This document shows, in pieces, positions 15,281-25,158 of a stretch of DNA of 64,000 nucleotides. Made by a program: the position numbers and the translations under genes. The stretch is from Acidobacteriota bacterium (GTDB lineage Bacteria; Acidobacteriota; Thermoanaerobaculia; UBA5066; Gp7-AA6): NCBI GenBank assembly GCA_020199905.1, contig JAIVJS010000005.1, positions 1-64,000 of the forward strand, given 5' to 3'. Every line of letters begins with the position of its first letter. Position 1 is the first letter of the stretch. A model generated the notes under the pieces. It worked only from the letters and a program-made list of their open reading frames with translations, was not told where the DNA came from and searched no databases.

Positions 15281-17299
15281 GTGCCAGACTCTCCCTCTCT
15301 CCGGGGACTCAATCCCGAGCAGCGTGAGGCCGTCCTCCACCCGCGCGGGCCTCTTCTCGTGCTCGCGGGCGCGGGCTCGGGTAAGACTCGCGTCATCACG
15401 CACCGGATTGCGCGGCTCGTCGAGGCGGGTGCGGACCCGCGCGGCATCGTCGCCGTCACGTTCACCAACAAGGCCGCGCAGGAGATGCGCGAGCGCGTGC
15501 AGAGACTCGTCGGAACGGTGGTTCCCATCGGGTTCGTGGGCACGTTCCACTCCTGGTCCCGGTCGCGGATCTCTCACGCGAAAAACGCGCTGATCTCCGC
15601 CGACAAGTTCGAGGCGAGCCAGTACGACTTCGCCGGAGAGCGCATCGCGAAGGTGTACCGATCCTACGAGAAGAGGCTGGCGGCCGCCGGAGCCCTCGAT
15701 TTCGACGACCTGATCCTGCGCGCGGTCCGGCTTCTTTCCGAGCGCGCCGAAGTGCTTGCCTCTGAGAGCCGCCGCACGCGGCATCTGCTCATCGACGAGT
15801 ACCAGGACACGAACACGTCGCAGGACGCGCTGATCAAGCTCCTCGGCGCGGGCGGGGATTCGCTCTGCGCGGTCGGCGACGAGGACCAGTCGATCTACCG
15901 GTGGCGGGGGGCGGAGGTCGAGCACATCCTCCGGTTCGACGAGGATTTTCCCGGAGCGCGGATCGTGCCTCTCGAGCGAAACTACCGGTCCACGGCGAAG
16001 ATCCTCGAAGCGGCTTCGAAGCTCGTCTCGCACAACCGCCGGCGGCGCCCGAAGACCCTCCGCGCCGACCGGGGTGAGGGCTCGCGCGTCCGCCTGTGGC
16101 GGTTCGACGAGGACCGTTCCGAAGCGGAAGCGGTCGCGCGCGAGATCGGGTCCGGAGACCGGGCCCCCTCGGAAGTCGCGATCCTGTACCGGACCAACGC
16201 GCAGTCGCGAAGCTTCGAGGAAGAGCTCGTCCGCCGGCGGATCGCCTACGTCGTGGTGGGAGGCATGAAGTTCTACGACCGCGCGGAGGTGAAGGACGCG
16301 CTGGCCTATCTGCGGCTGGCGGTCCGCCCCGAGGACGATCTCGCCTTTCGCCGCGTCGTCAACGTTCCGGCCCGGGGAATCGGGTCGGCGACGCTCGACC
16401 GCATCGCCGCCGCGGCTTCCGACAGCGGCCGGTCGTGGTGGGAAGTATCGGGCGAGAATCTTCCCGGCCTGACCGACCGCGCCCGGGTCGCGCTCGGGCG
16501 CTTCCGTACCCTCGTCGGCGAGCTGCACGGAAGGGCGGAGTCCTACTCCCCGTCGGCGATGCTCGAGCACCTGCTGGACGCGAGCGGCTACGCGGCCCTG
16601 TATGAGGGGTCGGAGGAGCGGGAGGACGTGGCGCGGCGGGAGAACCTCCAGGAGCTCGTCAGCTCCGCGCGCGAGTTCGAGCGGCGCAACGCCGAAGGCG
16701 CGTCGCTCGCGGAGTACCTGGACGCCGTCTCGCTGGCGACCGACGCGGACGCGGTGCCGGCCGGCGGAGGCGCGGTCACGCTGTCGACCCTTCACGCGGC
16801 GAAGGGCCTCGAGTTCAAGGACGTCTACGTCGTCGGTCTGGAAGAGGGATACCTGCCGCACGGCAACTCGGGAGACGACCCGGAGGAGCTCGAGGAGGAA
16901 CGGCGCCTCCTCTACGTGGGGATGACCCGCGCCGAGGACCGGCTCACGCTGACGCTCGCCGAGCGCCGGCTGGTCTACGGCAAGGTGCAGTTCCGTTCCC
17001 CTTCGCGGTTTTTAGACGAGATGCCGCCCGGAGCAATGGAGGAACGACTCGAGCGCACGCCGTCGGCGCCGCGTTTCGCCGCGCCCGGGACAGGCCGCTT
17101 CCGGAGCGTCGAGCCGGAGGAAGAATCCCAGGAGCCCGCTCCGCTCGGCCGCGGGCGCCGGGTCCGCCACCCGCGCTACGGCTACGGCGTCATCCTCGCG
17201 CAGGAGGGCAGCGGGGAGGACACCCGGCTGACCGTCTACTTCGACCGCGCCGGGAAAAAGAAATTCGTGGCGCGATACGCCGATCTCACGCCCGCCTGA
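15281..17299 (+). CDS. UvrD/PcrA/Rep-family DNA helicase, internally shortened
   Basis: From a GTG start the protein is 672 residues. Motif Q and Walker A (LNPEQREAVLHPRGPLLVLAGAGSGKT), Ia (VTFTNKAAQEMRERV), II (LLIDEYQDTN), III (VGDEDQSIYRWRGA), IV (LERNYRST), V (TLHAAKGLEFKDVYVVGLEEGYLPH) and VI (VGMTRAEDRL) are all present. The C-terminus RVRHPRYGYGVIL resembles the PcrA Tudor-like domain. Between TFHS (residue 87) and ISHAKN only five residues occur where the family normally has about fifty, so part of domain 1 is missing. It should act in repair or restart, but activity is uncertain. Confidence 0.85.
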   Translation: MPDSPSLRGLNPEQREAVLHPRGPLLVLAGAGSGKTRVITHRIARLVEAGADPRGIVAVTFTNKAAQEMRERVQRLVGTVVPIGFVGTFHSWSRSRISHAKNALISADKFEASQYDFAGERIAKVYRSYEKRLAAAGALDFDDLILRAVRLLSERAEVLASESRRTRHLLIDEYQDTNTSQDALIKLLGAGGDSLCAVGDEDQSIYRWRGAEVEHILRFDEDFPGARIVPLERNYRSTAKILEAASKLVSHNRRRRPKTLRADRGEGSRVRLWRFDEDRSEAEAVAREIGSGDRAPSEVAILYRTNAQSRSFEEELVRRRIAYVVVGGMKFYDRAEVKDALAYLRLAVRPEDDLAFRRVVNVPARGIGSATLDRIAAAASDSGRSWWEVSGENLPGLTDRARVALGRFRTLVGELHGRAESYSPSAMLEHLLDASGYAALYEGSEEREDVARRENLQELVSSAREFERRNAEGASLAEYLDAVSLATDADAVPAGGGAVTLSTLHAAKGLEFKDVYVVGLEEGYLPHGNSGDDPEELEEERRLLYVGMTRAEDRLTLTLAERRLVYGKVQFRSPSRFLDEMPPGAMEERLERTPSAPRFAAPGTGRFRSVEPEEESQEPAPLGRGRRVRHPRYGYGVILAQEGSGEDTRLTVYFDRAGKKKFVARYADLTPA

Positions 17300-17311
17300 C
17301 CTGGAGAGGGT

Positions 17312-17388
17312 TGAGCGTTGAGCGTCACGCTTGATCGAGTCCCGTTTCCCGTCTCCCGCTTCCCGTCTCCCGATCCCCCAACCGCGCG
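17312..17388. repeat. Mixed heptamer array GTTGAGC / TCTCCCG
   Basis: The tract reads gttgagc-gttgagc-gtcacgc-ttgatcg-agtcccg-tttcccg-tctcccg-cttcccg-tctcccg, a continuous 7-bp register that switches unit type midway. Its right part is coding: it supplies the C-terminal tail of the convergent pgeF-like gene. Confidence 0.85.
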
Positions 17389-18113
17389 ATCAGCCCGATC
17401 ATGCGCCCGGCGGCGGAGCCGTCCCGGCGATAGCTCGCGTACCGGTCACCCCCGCATTTGGTGCAGGAGGGGTGAATCGAGATGGCCTCGGGGCGGACGC
17501 CGCCCGATTCGAGCTGCGAGCTGTTGACCGCCTTCAAGTCCAGCCGGAAATGGCCTCCACAGTCGCGCCGCGCGAAGTCGCCGGCGAAGTGCCGCGCCAC
17601 CTCGCCTCCCACCTCGTAGCAGCACGCCCCGATCGAGGGTCCGATCCAGGCTTCCACGTCCTCCGCGCGCGCACCGAGGTCCCGGAGGGCGTCGAGGGCG
17701 GCCCCTGCGACCCCGATGGCGGAGCCGCGCCATCCGGCGTGCGCGGCGGCGATCGCCCCCTCCGTGCGCAGGAGGATGGGGACGCAGTCGGCGGTCTGCA
17801 CGACCAGTGCGAGGTTCGGCAGAGTGGTTGCGAGCGCGTCGCACTCCCCGGCGTCGCGCGTCTGGCCGGCCGGCGGCGCCCGGTCCACGATCGTCGCCCG
17901 GCGCCCGTGGACCTGGGTCGCGCGCACGATCGGAAGCGATCCGGCGCCGACCGCTTCGGCCAGCCTGCGGGCCAGGATCTCCGTCGGGGACGTCAACCCG
18001 GGAGGCGCGACCCCCCGCCCGGAGAAGGCGGCCAGCGTGTCGGGCGGCACCCTCCGCGGGCGAAAAATCCAGCCGTCCGCTCTCGAGCTCTCGTTCCATG
18101 CCGCGCCGCTCAT
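17325..18113 (-). CDS. pgeF: Peptidoglycan editing factor PgeF / polyphenol oxidase family
   Basis: Starting at MSGAAWNE gives 262 residues. The family's copper/zinc-site motifs are present: VHGRRATIV (residue 74), QTADCVPIL (near 108), AAAHAGWRGSAIGVAGAALD and GPSIGACCYEVGGEV. Members hydrolyse misincorporated serine in muropeptides, or act as purine-nucleoside phosphorylases or oxidases. The last 15 residues (GDRETGSGRRETGLDQA) are translated heptamer repeat and have no counterpart in the family. The gene is divergent from gatB, with 39 bases between the start codons. Confidence 0.85.
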   Translation of the reverse strand: MSGAAWNESSRADGWIFRPRRVPPDTLAAFSGRGVAPPGLTSPTEILARRLAEAVGAGSLPIVRATQVHGRRATIVDRAPPAGQTRDAGECDALATTLPNLALVVQTADCVPILLRTEGAIAAAHAGWRGSAIGVAGAALDALRDLGARAEDVEAWIGPSIGACCYEVGGEVARHFAGDFARRDCGGHFRLDLKAVNSSQLESGGVRPEAISIHPSCTKCGGDRYASYRRDGSAAGRMIGLIARLGDRETGSGRRETGLDQA

Positions 18114-18140
18114 CCGCCGATTCTCGCATGCCCGCCGTGC

Positions 18141-18152
18141 TAAAATTCGGCA
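18141..18152 (+). promoter_or_regulatory. TAAAAT box six bases before gatB start
   Basis: TAAAATTCGGCA directly precedes the GTG of gatB. A -10 box this close would place the transcription start at or next to the start codon, so the mRNA is probably leaderless. Confidence 0.5.
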
Positions 18153-19637
<1,485 letters not shown>

Positions 19638-19648
19638 CGGACGACCGA

Positions 19649-20365
19649 ATGATCCAGCTCTTCCGCGTCTCGAAGGAATACGGGCGCTTCCGCCACGCGC
19701 TGGCGGACGTGACCTGCACGATCGAGCGGGGAGAGTTCGTCTTCCTGACCGGGCCCTCGGGCGCCGGCAAGTCGACGTTTCTGAAGCTTCTTTTCCGGGA
19801 CGAGCCGCCGACCTCGGGCCAGATCCTCGTCAACGGGCGGAACATCGGCGTGCTTCCCCCTTCGCAGATCCCCTATTTCCGGCGCAGCGTCGGGGTCGTC
19901 TTCCAGGACTTCAAGCTCATCCGGCGGAAGAGCGTCTTCGAGAACATCGCGTTCGTGCAGAACGTGCTGGGGCTCTCGCGGGCGGAGCAGAAGAGGCGTG
20001 CCTATCAGGTCTTGAAGCGCGTCGGGCTCCATCACCAGATGAACGCGTATCCCGACGAGCTCTCCGGGGGAGAACAGCAGCGCGTGGCGATCGCGCGGGC
20101 GATCGTCAATGAGCCCACGCTTCTCCTCGCGGACGAGCCGACCGGAAATCTCGATCCCGTCCTGTCCGAGGAGATCATGCGGCTGTTCCTGGAGATCAAC
20201 ATCCGCGGCACGACGGTTCTCGTCGCGACGCACGATTTCGACCTGATCCGTCGGATGGGAAAGAGAGTGCTGTCGCTCGACCGCGGCCGGCTCCGCGACG
20301 CCCCGCTGCGGCGCGACGCCTCCCCGACCGCCGTTCGGGAAGCGCCGTTCCTTCCGCTCGGATGA
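19649..20365 (+). CDS. ftsE: Cell division ATP-binding protein FtsE
   Basis: The 238-residue ABC ATPase has Walker A GPSGAGKST (residues 36-44), signature LSGGEQQRVAIARAIVNEPTLLLADEPTGNLDP and the FtsE-typical N-terminus MIQLFRVSKEYGRFRHALADVTCTIERGEFVFLTG. It also shows FFRRSVGVVFQDFKLI-like spacing at the Q-loop. With FtsX it couples ATP hydrolysis at the septum to activation of periplasmic cell-wall amidases. It lies 11 bases after gatB. The partner ftsX follows, but 138 bases of dispersed repeat separate them, unlike the tight ftsEX spacing usual in bacteria. Confidence 0.95.
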   Translation: MIQLFRVSKEYGRFRHALADVTCTIERGEFVFLTGPSGAGKSTFLKLLFRDEPPTSGQILVNGRNIGVLPPSQIPYFRRSVGVVFQDFKLIRRKSVFENIAFVQNVLGLSRAEQKRRAYQVLKRVGLHHQMNAYPDELSGGEQQRVAIARAIVNEPTLLLADEPTGNLDPVLSEEIMRLFLEINIRGTTVLVATHDFDLIRRMGKRVLSLDRGRLRDAPLRRDASPTAVREAPFLPLG

Positions 20366-20370
20366 AGAAG

Positions 20371-20500
20371 GCGGGAAACGGGAAACAGCGCGGCTCCTCA
20401 GCGCCATCCCTCTTTCGTTTCCCGTTTCCCGATCGAGTTGACCGCGGAAGACCGCGGCCGTCTCGCTCCCGCTGGTCGCTCGGCTCCCGGTTCCCGGCTT
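20371..20500 (+). repeat. Dispersed repeat copy 2 (between ftsE and ftsX)
   Basis: gcgggaaacgggaaac on the left and tcgtttcccgtttcccg on the right are inverted heptamer runs. The core gttgaccgcggaagaccgcggccgtctcgctcccgctggtcgctcggctcccg follows. It fills the whole ftsE-ftsX gap and makes the ftsX ORF appear longer than it is. Confidence 0.85.
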
Positions 20501-20503
20501 CCG

Positions 20504-21376
20504 GTGGTTAAGCCCCGCTACATCTTCGGGGAGGCCTGGTCGATCGCCCGAAGCGGCGCCCGGCAGACCCTCCTCGCGATCGGCCTGATCGCGCTGTCGC
20601 TGTACGTCCCCGCGCTGTTCGCGCTCCTGTCGAAAAACCTGGGGCGGCTCTCGACCGACGCCGAGACGCCGGCGGCGGTGATCACCCTCGACCCCGCCGC
20701 GGACGGCCGGGGGATCGCTCGCCGCCTCGCGGACGATTCCCGCGTCCGGGAGATCCGGATCGTGTCGAGCGACGCCGCCCTGGCGCGGTTTCGCCGGGCG
20801 TACCCGGAGCTCGGAGCGGCCCTCGGAGATCTGAAGGAGGCTCCTTTCCCGCCCACGATCGAAGTCCGGATGCGGCCGTCGGCGGGGCCCGGAGCCGGCA
20901 CCGCGGTCGCTGCCGCGGCGCGGTCGTGGCCGGGCGTCGAAATCGCAGAATCGGAGGAGGAGATCGGGCGCCGTTTCTCAGACGGCGTTCGAATCGTGCG
21001 GGCGGCGGGGCTCGCCCTCGGTGGCGTCCTGGTTCTCGCGGCGATCCTCTCCGTGGCTTCTGCGATCCGGCTCGCGCTCGACCTGCATCGCGACGAGATC
21101 GAGATCATGCGGCTGATGGGCGCCACCGAGACGGCCGTCCGGGCGCCGTTCTGGCTCCACGCGACCGGCGAGGGCCTCGCGGGAGGCGCGCTGGCGCTCG
21201 TCCTTCTCTACGCCACCTACCGCCTCGGGCTGAACTATCTCGCCCGGAGCCCCCACCCGGTCCTCTCCATGTTCTGGGGCAGCTTCCTCGACTGGCGCGC
21301 GGTCACGCTGATGCCGTTGATCGGCGCCGCGGCCGGCCTGTTCGGAAGCATGATCTCGCTGACGCGGAGAACCTGA
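20504..21376 (+). CDS. ftsX: Cell division protein FtsX
   Basis: I start at the GTG at 20504 (VVKPRYIFGEAW), because the upstream 22 codons of the listed ORF are repeat DNA; this gives 290 residues. One membrane helix lies near residues 20-45, then an extracellular domain of about 130 residues (DPAADGRGIARRLADDSRVREIRIV is the typical start). Three helices follow, with the FtsX signature HRDEIEIMRLMGATETAVRAPFWLHATGEGLAGG. It is the membrane partner of FtsE. The gene is bracketed by repeat copies 2 and 3 in opposite orientation. Confidence 0.92.
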   Translation: MVKPRYIFGEAWSIARSGARQTLLAIGLIALSLYVPALFALLSKNLGRLSTDAETPAAVITLDPAADGRGIARRLADDSRVREIRIVSSDAALARFRRAYPELGAALGDLKEAPFPPTIEVRMRPSAGPGAGTAVAAAARSWPGVEIAESEEEIGRRFSDGVRIVRAAGLALGGVLVLAAILSVASAIRLALDLHRDEIEIMRLMGATETAVRAPFWLHATGEGLAGGALALVLLYATYRLGLNYLARSPHPVLSMFWGSFLDWRAVTLMPLIGAAAGLFGSMISLTRRT

Positions 21377-21490
21377 GGCCGGGGAATCCGAAATCGGGAG
21401 CCGAGACGGCCGCGGTACCCCGCGGTCAACTGGATCGGGAAACGAAGGAAGCGGGAGCCCTCACGACGCTGAACGCTGAACGCTCAACTC
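21377..21490 (-). repeat. Dispersed repeat copy 3 with an internal deletion
   Basis: Read on the minus strand the core is gttgaccgcggggtaccgcggccgtctcggctcccg. About 16 bases between two CTCG words present in the other copies are missing. The right end is a gacgctgaacgctgaacgctcaactctcac heptamer run, which stops at the AI-2E gene stop codon. Confidence 0.85.
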
Positions 21491-22615
21491 TCACGTCGCG
21501 ACATCGGGATCCCCCAGCAGGCGCGCGACGCCTTCCAGGCCGCGTACGTTCTCGCACACCACCTTCACGGCGGAGGTCAGCGGGACGGCGAGGATGGCGC
21601 CCGCGATTCCCCAGATCAGTCCCCAGAAGATGAACGCGAGCATGACGGTCAGCGGGAAGAGCCGGACGCGCCCGCCCACGATCAGGGGGGTGAGGACGTT
21701 CCCCTCGATGAACTGGAGGACCGCATAGACGATGAGCACGATGAGCGCCTTCTGTCCGTCGTACTGGAAGAAGGCGACGGCGACCGCCGGGATCGTCGAG
21801 AAGATCACCCCGACATAGGGCAGCGTGATGGCGAGCCCGGCGAGCGGCCCCAGGATGTAGTAGTAGCTCACGTGCAGGAGCATCAGCGCGCCGGTCGTCA
21901 TTCCCGCCATGATCGCCATGACGAACGAAAGCCCGAGCGCGAAGTCCGACATCGTCCGCGAGATCGCGCCCGTCACGTCGCCGGCAAAACGGCCGTGCCT
22001 CGCCAGCATACCGTCGATGATCCGCCCGAACTTCTCCCGGTCTTTCAGCATGAAAAACGTGAGGAAGGGGACGGCGGCCGCATAGAGCAGGATGTGGAGC
22101 GTCTCCCCGACCTGCGCGACGAACGCCCGGGTGGCCGCCAGCGGCGACTCGCTGATCTTGACCTCGCGCACGGCGCGCGTCTCTTCCGGCAGGATGTTTC
22201 CCATGCGCTCCCGGAGCCGGTTGACGAAGTCGGTGAACTGGGACAGCACCTCCCGGATCCGATTCTGGTACCGCGGCAGGTCCACGTAAAACTGGTTGAA
22301 CTGCGCCGTCACGTTGATGACGAGGAGCACGATCGCGCCAATCAGGACGAAGAGCAGCAGCAGGATCGCGATCACGCGCGGGACGCCGGCCCGTTCGAGA
22401 AGCGAAACGAACGGCCGAATCGCGAACGCGAGAAAGAGCGCGAACGAAATCGTGATGAAGAAGGTGCGTCCGTAGTAGAGGAGCGCGATCGCCGCGGCGA
22501 GAGTCAGGAGGAGCGGGAATCGCGGCCGGGAAGCGGAAGCGGGCGGCGGAGCTGAAAAAGCCCCCTCGGTGCGAGGGGGCTCTGGAGGAGATGTCGGAGT
22601 GAGGTCCGGCGTCAC
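21491..22615 (-). CDS. AI-2E family transporter (PerM/TqsA-like)
   Basis: From the GTG at 22615 the product is 374 residues. The start overlaps the OmpA-like gene's stop as GTGA; no later in-frame start exists before the first membrane helix. Seven to eight helices follow the family pattern, with SLLERAGVPRVIAILLLLFVLIGAIVLLV, the central ADREKFGRIID-like loop (LKDREKFGRII), and the C-terminal FIEGNVLTPLIVGGRVRLFPLTVMLAFIFWGLIWGIAGAILAVPLTSAVK. The family exports signals, or works as Na+/H+ antiporters. The first 15 codons contain a terminator-like hairpin. Confidence 0.88.
   Translation of the reverse strand: MTPDLTPTSPPEPPRTEGAFSAPPPASASRPRFPLLLTLAAAIALLYYGRTFFITISFALFLAFAIRPFVSLLERAGVPRVIAILLLLFVLIGAIVLLVINVTAQFNQFYVDLPRYQNRIREVLSQFTDFVNRLRERMGNILPEETRAVREVKISESPLAATRAFVAQVGETLHILLYAAAVPFLTFFMLKDREKFGRIIDGMLARHGRFAGDVTGAISRTMSDFALGLSFVMAIMAGMTTGALMLLHVSYYYILGPLAGLAITLPYVGVIFSTIPAVAVAFFQYDGQKALIVLIVYAVLQFIEGNVLTPLIVGGRVRLFPLTVMLAFIFWGLIWGIAGAILAVPLTSAVKVVCENVRGLEGVARLLGDPDVAT
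22554..22581 (-). terminator. Intrinsic terminator inside the 5' end of the AI-2E gene
   Basis: On the minus strand, gccccctc and gagggggc pair around a short loop and are followed by TTTTT. It lies 31 bases after the OmpA-like stop codon, the right place to end that transcript. It is also translated as PPRTEGAF in the AI-2E transporter, so read-through would control that gene. Confidence 0.8.
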
Positions 22616-23700
22616 GTTCCGGAGACGAGGGTCACCACGATCACCGCGCGGCGGTTCCTGGCGCGCCCCTCGGGGGTCGCATTGTCGTAGGCGGCGTCGG
22701 CGGAGCCGCGCGCGGCGGTCGTGACGCGATTGGGGTCGATGCCGTGTCTGGTCACGAGGTATTCCTTGGCGGCTTCCGCCCGCCTGGCGGAGATTGCCTG
22801 ATTGGCGGGCTCTCCGATCAGACCTCCGACGGGATTGGGAGAGAAGCCCTTCCGGAGGAGCATGTCGAGGTTCGCGTTCAGGGCAGCGTTGACGGCCCAG
22901 CCGGTGCGCCCGAAGTAGAATCGCGCGCCCGTGGTGAGGAGCGAGTACGGCTCCTCGGGCAGATCGCCTCCGTCGAACGTCGTGCGGTCGATTTCGCCGA
23001 TGACGTGCAGGTAGGGGAGGACCGGGACTTCCACGCCGACGCCGGCGCGGAACTTGTTCGGGACGCGGATGTCGTTGTCGTGGCGGCCGGAGAGCTGGTA
23101 CGACAGCATTCCGGTGACGATCCCCTTCGTGCCCGCGATACCCCACTCCCAGTCCGTGCGGCGCGACTTGACGCGGTCGATGTCGGCGTCGACCTGATCG
23201 ACGTGGATGGAGGCCTGCCCCATCGGGATGTGCGCGGCCAGCCAGAGCCCGAGCCGGAAGCCGTTGTCCGCCTCCGAGTAGATGCGGTACTTCGTGGCGA
23301 TGCGGATCTTTCTGGGCTCGTCCGCGCGGAACCGTCCGAAGAACTGGATTCCGTTGAGCGCCCCGCCGCGCCATCCGCCCCGGCTCTCGAACCGCTCCGT
23401 CCCCGCCGACGCCGAGATGTCCCAGTCGTCGGTCAGGCCGAGGCCGATCGAGCCCTCGCCCGCCCAGTGCGCATAGAGGCGGTTGCGATAGTTCGTGTCG
23501 GTGAAGGCGAGCTGACCCGCCACCAGGTTTTCCTTCCACCCGTAGACCCCCAGGGTGAACTGTCCCGCTCGGGCGGTGTCCGCCGTCGACATCGTGAAGA
23601 GCCCGATGTCACCCTGATTGCTCGGGGCGATCTGCGCGGAAGCCGCGGCGCCCGTCAGACACACGAGGATACCGAGGAGCGCCGTACGCTTGGCCTTCAT
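22612..23700 (-). CDS. Outer-membrane protein with shortened OmpA C-terminal domain
   Basis: Starting at MKAKRTALLG gives 362 residues with a signal peptide ending at ASAQ. Residues 25-270 are beta-barrel-like (alternating strands such as QFTLGVYGWKENLVAGQLAF and FRLGLWLAAHIPMGQ). The C-terminus has the second half of an OmpA peptidoglycan-binding domain, ISARRAEAAKEYLVTRHGIDPNRVTTAARG and TPEGRARNRRAVIVV. The first half, including the GHTD-type motif, is missing: the barrel text NPVGGL runs straight into IGEPANQAIS. An AAAGGAG ribosome site precedes the ATG. Confidence 0.78.
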   Translation of the reverse strand: MKAKRTALLGILVCLTGAAASAQIAPSNQGDIGLFTMSTADTARAGQFTLGVYGWKENLVAGQLAFTDTNYRNRLYAHWAGEGSIGLGLTDDWDISASAGTERFESRGGWRGGALNGIQFFGRFRADEPRKIRIATKYRIYSEADNGFRLGLWLAAHIPMGQASIHVDQVDADIDRVKSRRTDWEWGIAGTKGIVTGMLSYQLSGRHDNDIRVPNKFRAGVGVEVPVLPYLHVIGEIDRTTFDGGDLPEEPYSLLTTGARFYFGRTGWAVNAALNANLDMLLRKGFSPNPVGGLIGEPANQAISARRAEAAKEYLVTRHGIDPNRVTTAARGSADAAYDNATPEGRARNRRAVIVVTLVSGT

Positions 23701-23813
23701 GCAGTCTCCTTTCGAACCGGCTCGGGGAAAACAGAGATGCCTAATAGAATAAGCCAAAAAAGGGAAAACGCCAAACATCTTTCTGTGTCCGGCCCCCGGA
23801 GGGGTCGGAAGGC

Positions 23814-25136
23814 TCAGCGATAGCTGCGAAGCGACAGCAGAAAGCGGACGCCCCCGACCCCCCGGACCACCGTCCTGGCCGCCAGCGCGGACACGAAGAC
23901 CCGGGTCCGCCGGTACGACAGGCTCGACTCGATCCCGGCCCCCAGGTCCACTCTGTAGTCGCGGAAGGCCCCGTAGACCGATGTTCCGTCCCCGACGTTT
24001 CCGGTCCCGGCGTACCCGACCGCATACAGGCTCTCCCAGTCGAGCCCCGCCACGTTCTTCCGGGCGTCCCGGAAGAACGGGACGGCGTACTCGGCGGTCA
24101 GGTGGGCCTCGCTGGTGCCGCGCTCGCGTCCGCGGTATCCGCGCAGGGCGTTCCGGCTGTCGAGCGAGAACAGCTCGTACCGGGGGATGGAGAACGGGGT
24201 CGAGACGGCGGGATCGAAGTTTTCGCGGACGCGTTTGCGGTAGGGAAAGTACCCGCCGTGCAGCCGGAGAACGAGCCGGTTACGGCCCGTCGGGATGGCC
24301 TGGATCGCCTCGAACTCGGTCTTCACGTAGGTGTAATCCGCGCCGAGGAGGTCGACACTCCAGGTGGCGGCCACGGAGAAGCCCCGGCCGTGGGGCCCGA
24401 TCTCCCGCAGGGCGGTGAAGAGGTTGAAGACCCGGTCGCGCGCCTCTCCCACGATCGCGTTCGACCGCTCGTCTGACGGGGTTCCGTACTGGTATCCGGT
24501 CTTCAAATACAGGTTCGTCTTGTTCGCGTCGGGCTCCTCGAGCGGGTTCGAGAACGTGAGGCGGTCGAACTCGGCGAGCCCGTACAGCCGGTTGTAGAAG
24601 TCGAGGGGCACCCGGAGGAGATAGAGGCCGCCGCGAGTCCGCGTGAACTCATTGGAAAAGCGGGAGAGGTCGGAAAACTCGATCGTGTCGAAGAACGAGA
24701 ACGTCGACGTCCCCGTCCGGCCGTAGTACTTGTAGCGGAGAAACGCCGAGATGTCGCCGCTGACGAAGTTGTAGGCGACCTGCATCTCGAAGAGAGAATT
24801 GCGGATCGGCTTCAGGAGCCGGATGTCCGCCCGGCCGTCGGGCAGATAGAGGTTGAAGCGGGGCAGGAGACCGGAGGTGTCGGGTTCTTCGGCGGGAGCG
24901 GGCGCTCCCGGAGTCCCGGGCCGCGGCGGTTCCCTGAGGGCCTCCTCCCCGGGCGCCTCCGCCGGGCCGGCCGTGCCCTCGGAGGCGGGCGTCGGAGCGG
25001 GGGTCGGAGAAGGCGCCGGCTGCGCGCGAGACGGCGCCGCGGGCAGCGAAAGAAACAGGAGAACGACCGCCAGCGCCGAACGCAACGCCGGCGCCGCGGC
25101 GGGGCGGGGACGAGGAGAATGCGGCCGGCCAGCCAC
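23814..25136 (-). CDS. Omp85/BamA-like outer-membrane barrel without POTRA domains
   Basis: The 440-residue protein has an N-terminal hydrophobic leader, then a Pro/Ala-rich linker to about residue 90, then a region of alternating beta strands to the end. The ALRGYRGRERG stretch near residue 335 resembles the lid-loop VRGF/Y motif of Omp85 proteins, and the C-terminal GVRFLLSLRSYR has the terminal aromatic pattern recognised by BAM. No POTRA domains precede it, so it is a barrel-only Omp85-like or surface-antigen relative. Its function is unknown. It is co-directional with the OmpA-like gene. Confidence 0.65.
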   Translation of the reverse strand: MAGRPHSPRPRPAAAPALRSALAVVLLFLSLPAAPSRAQPAPSPTPAPTPASEGTAGPAEAPGEEALREPPRPGTPGAPAPAEEPDTSGLLPRFNLYLPDGRADIRLLKPIRNSLFEMQVAYNFVSGDISAFLRYKYYGRTGTSTFSFFDTIEFSDLSRFSNEFTRTRGGLYLLRVPLDFYNRLYGLAEFDRLTFSNPLEEPDANKTNLYLKTGYQYGTPSDERSNAIVGEARDRVFNLFTALREIGPHGRGFSVAATWSVDLLGADYTYVKTEFEAIQAIPTGRNRLVLRLHGGYFPYRKRVRENFDPAVSTPFSIPRYELFSLDSRNALRGYRGRERGTSEAHLTAEYAVPFFRDARKNVAGLDWESLYAVGYAGTGNVGDGTSVYGAFRDYRVDLGAGIESSLSYRRTRVFVSALAARTVVRGVGGVRFLLSLRSYR

Positions 25137-25158
25137 CCGGCGGTTCGAAGGGCCTCTC

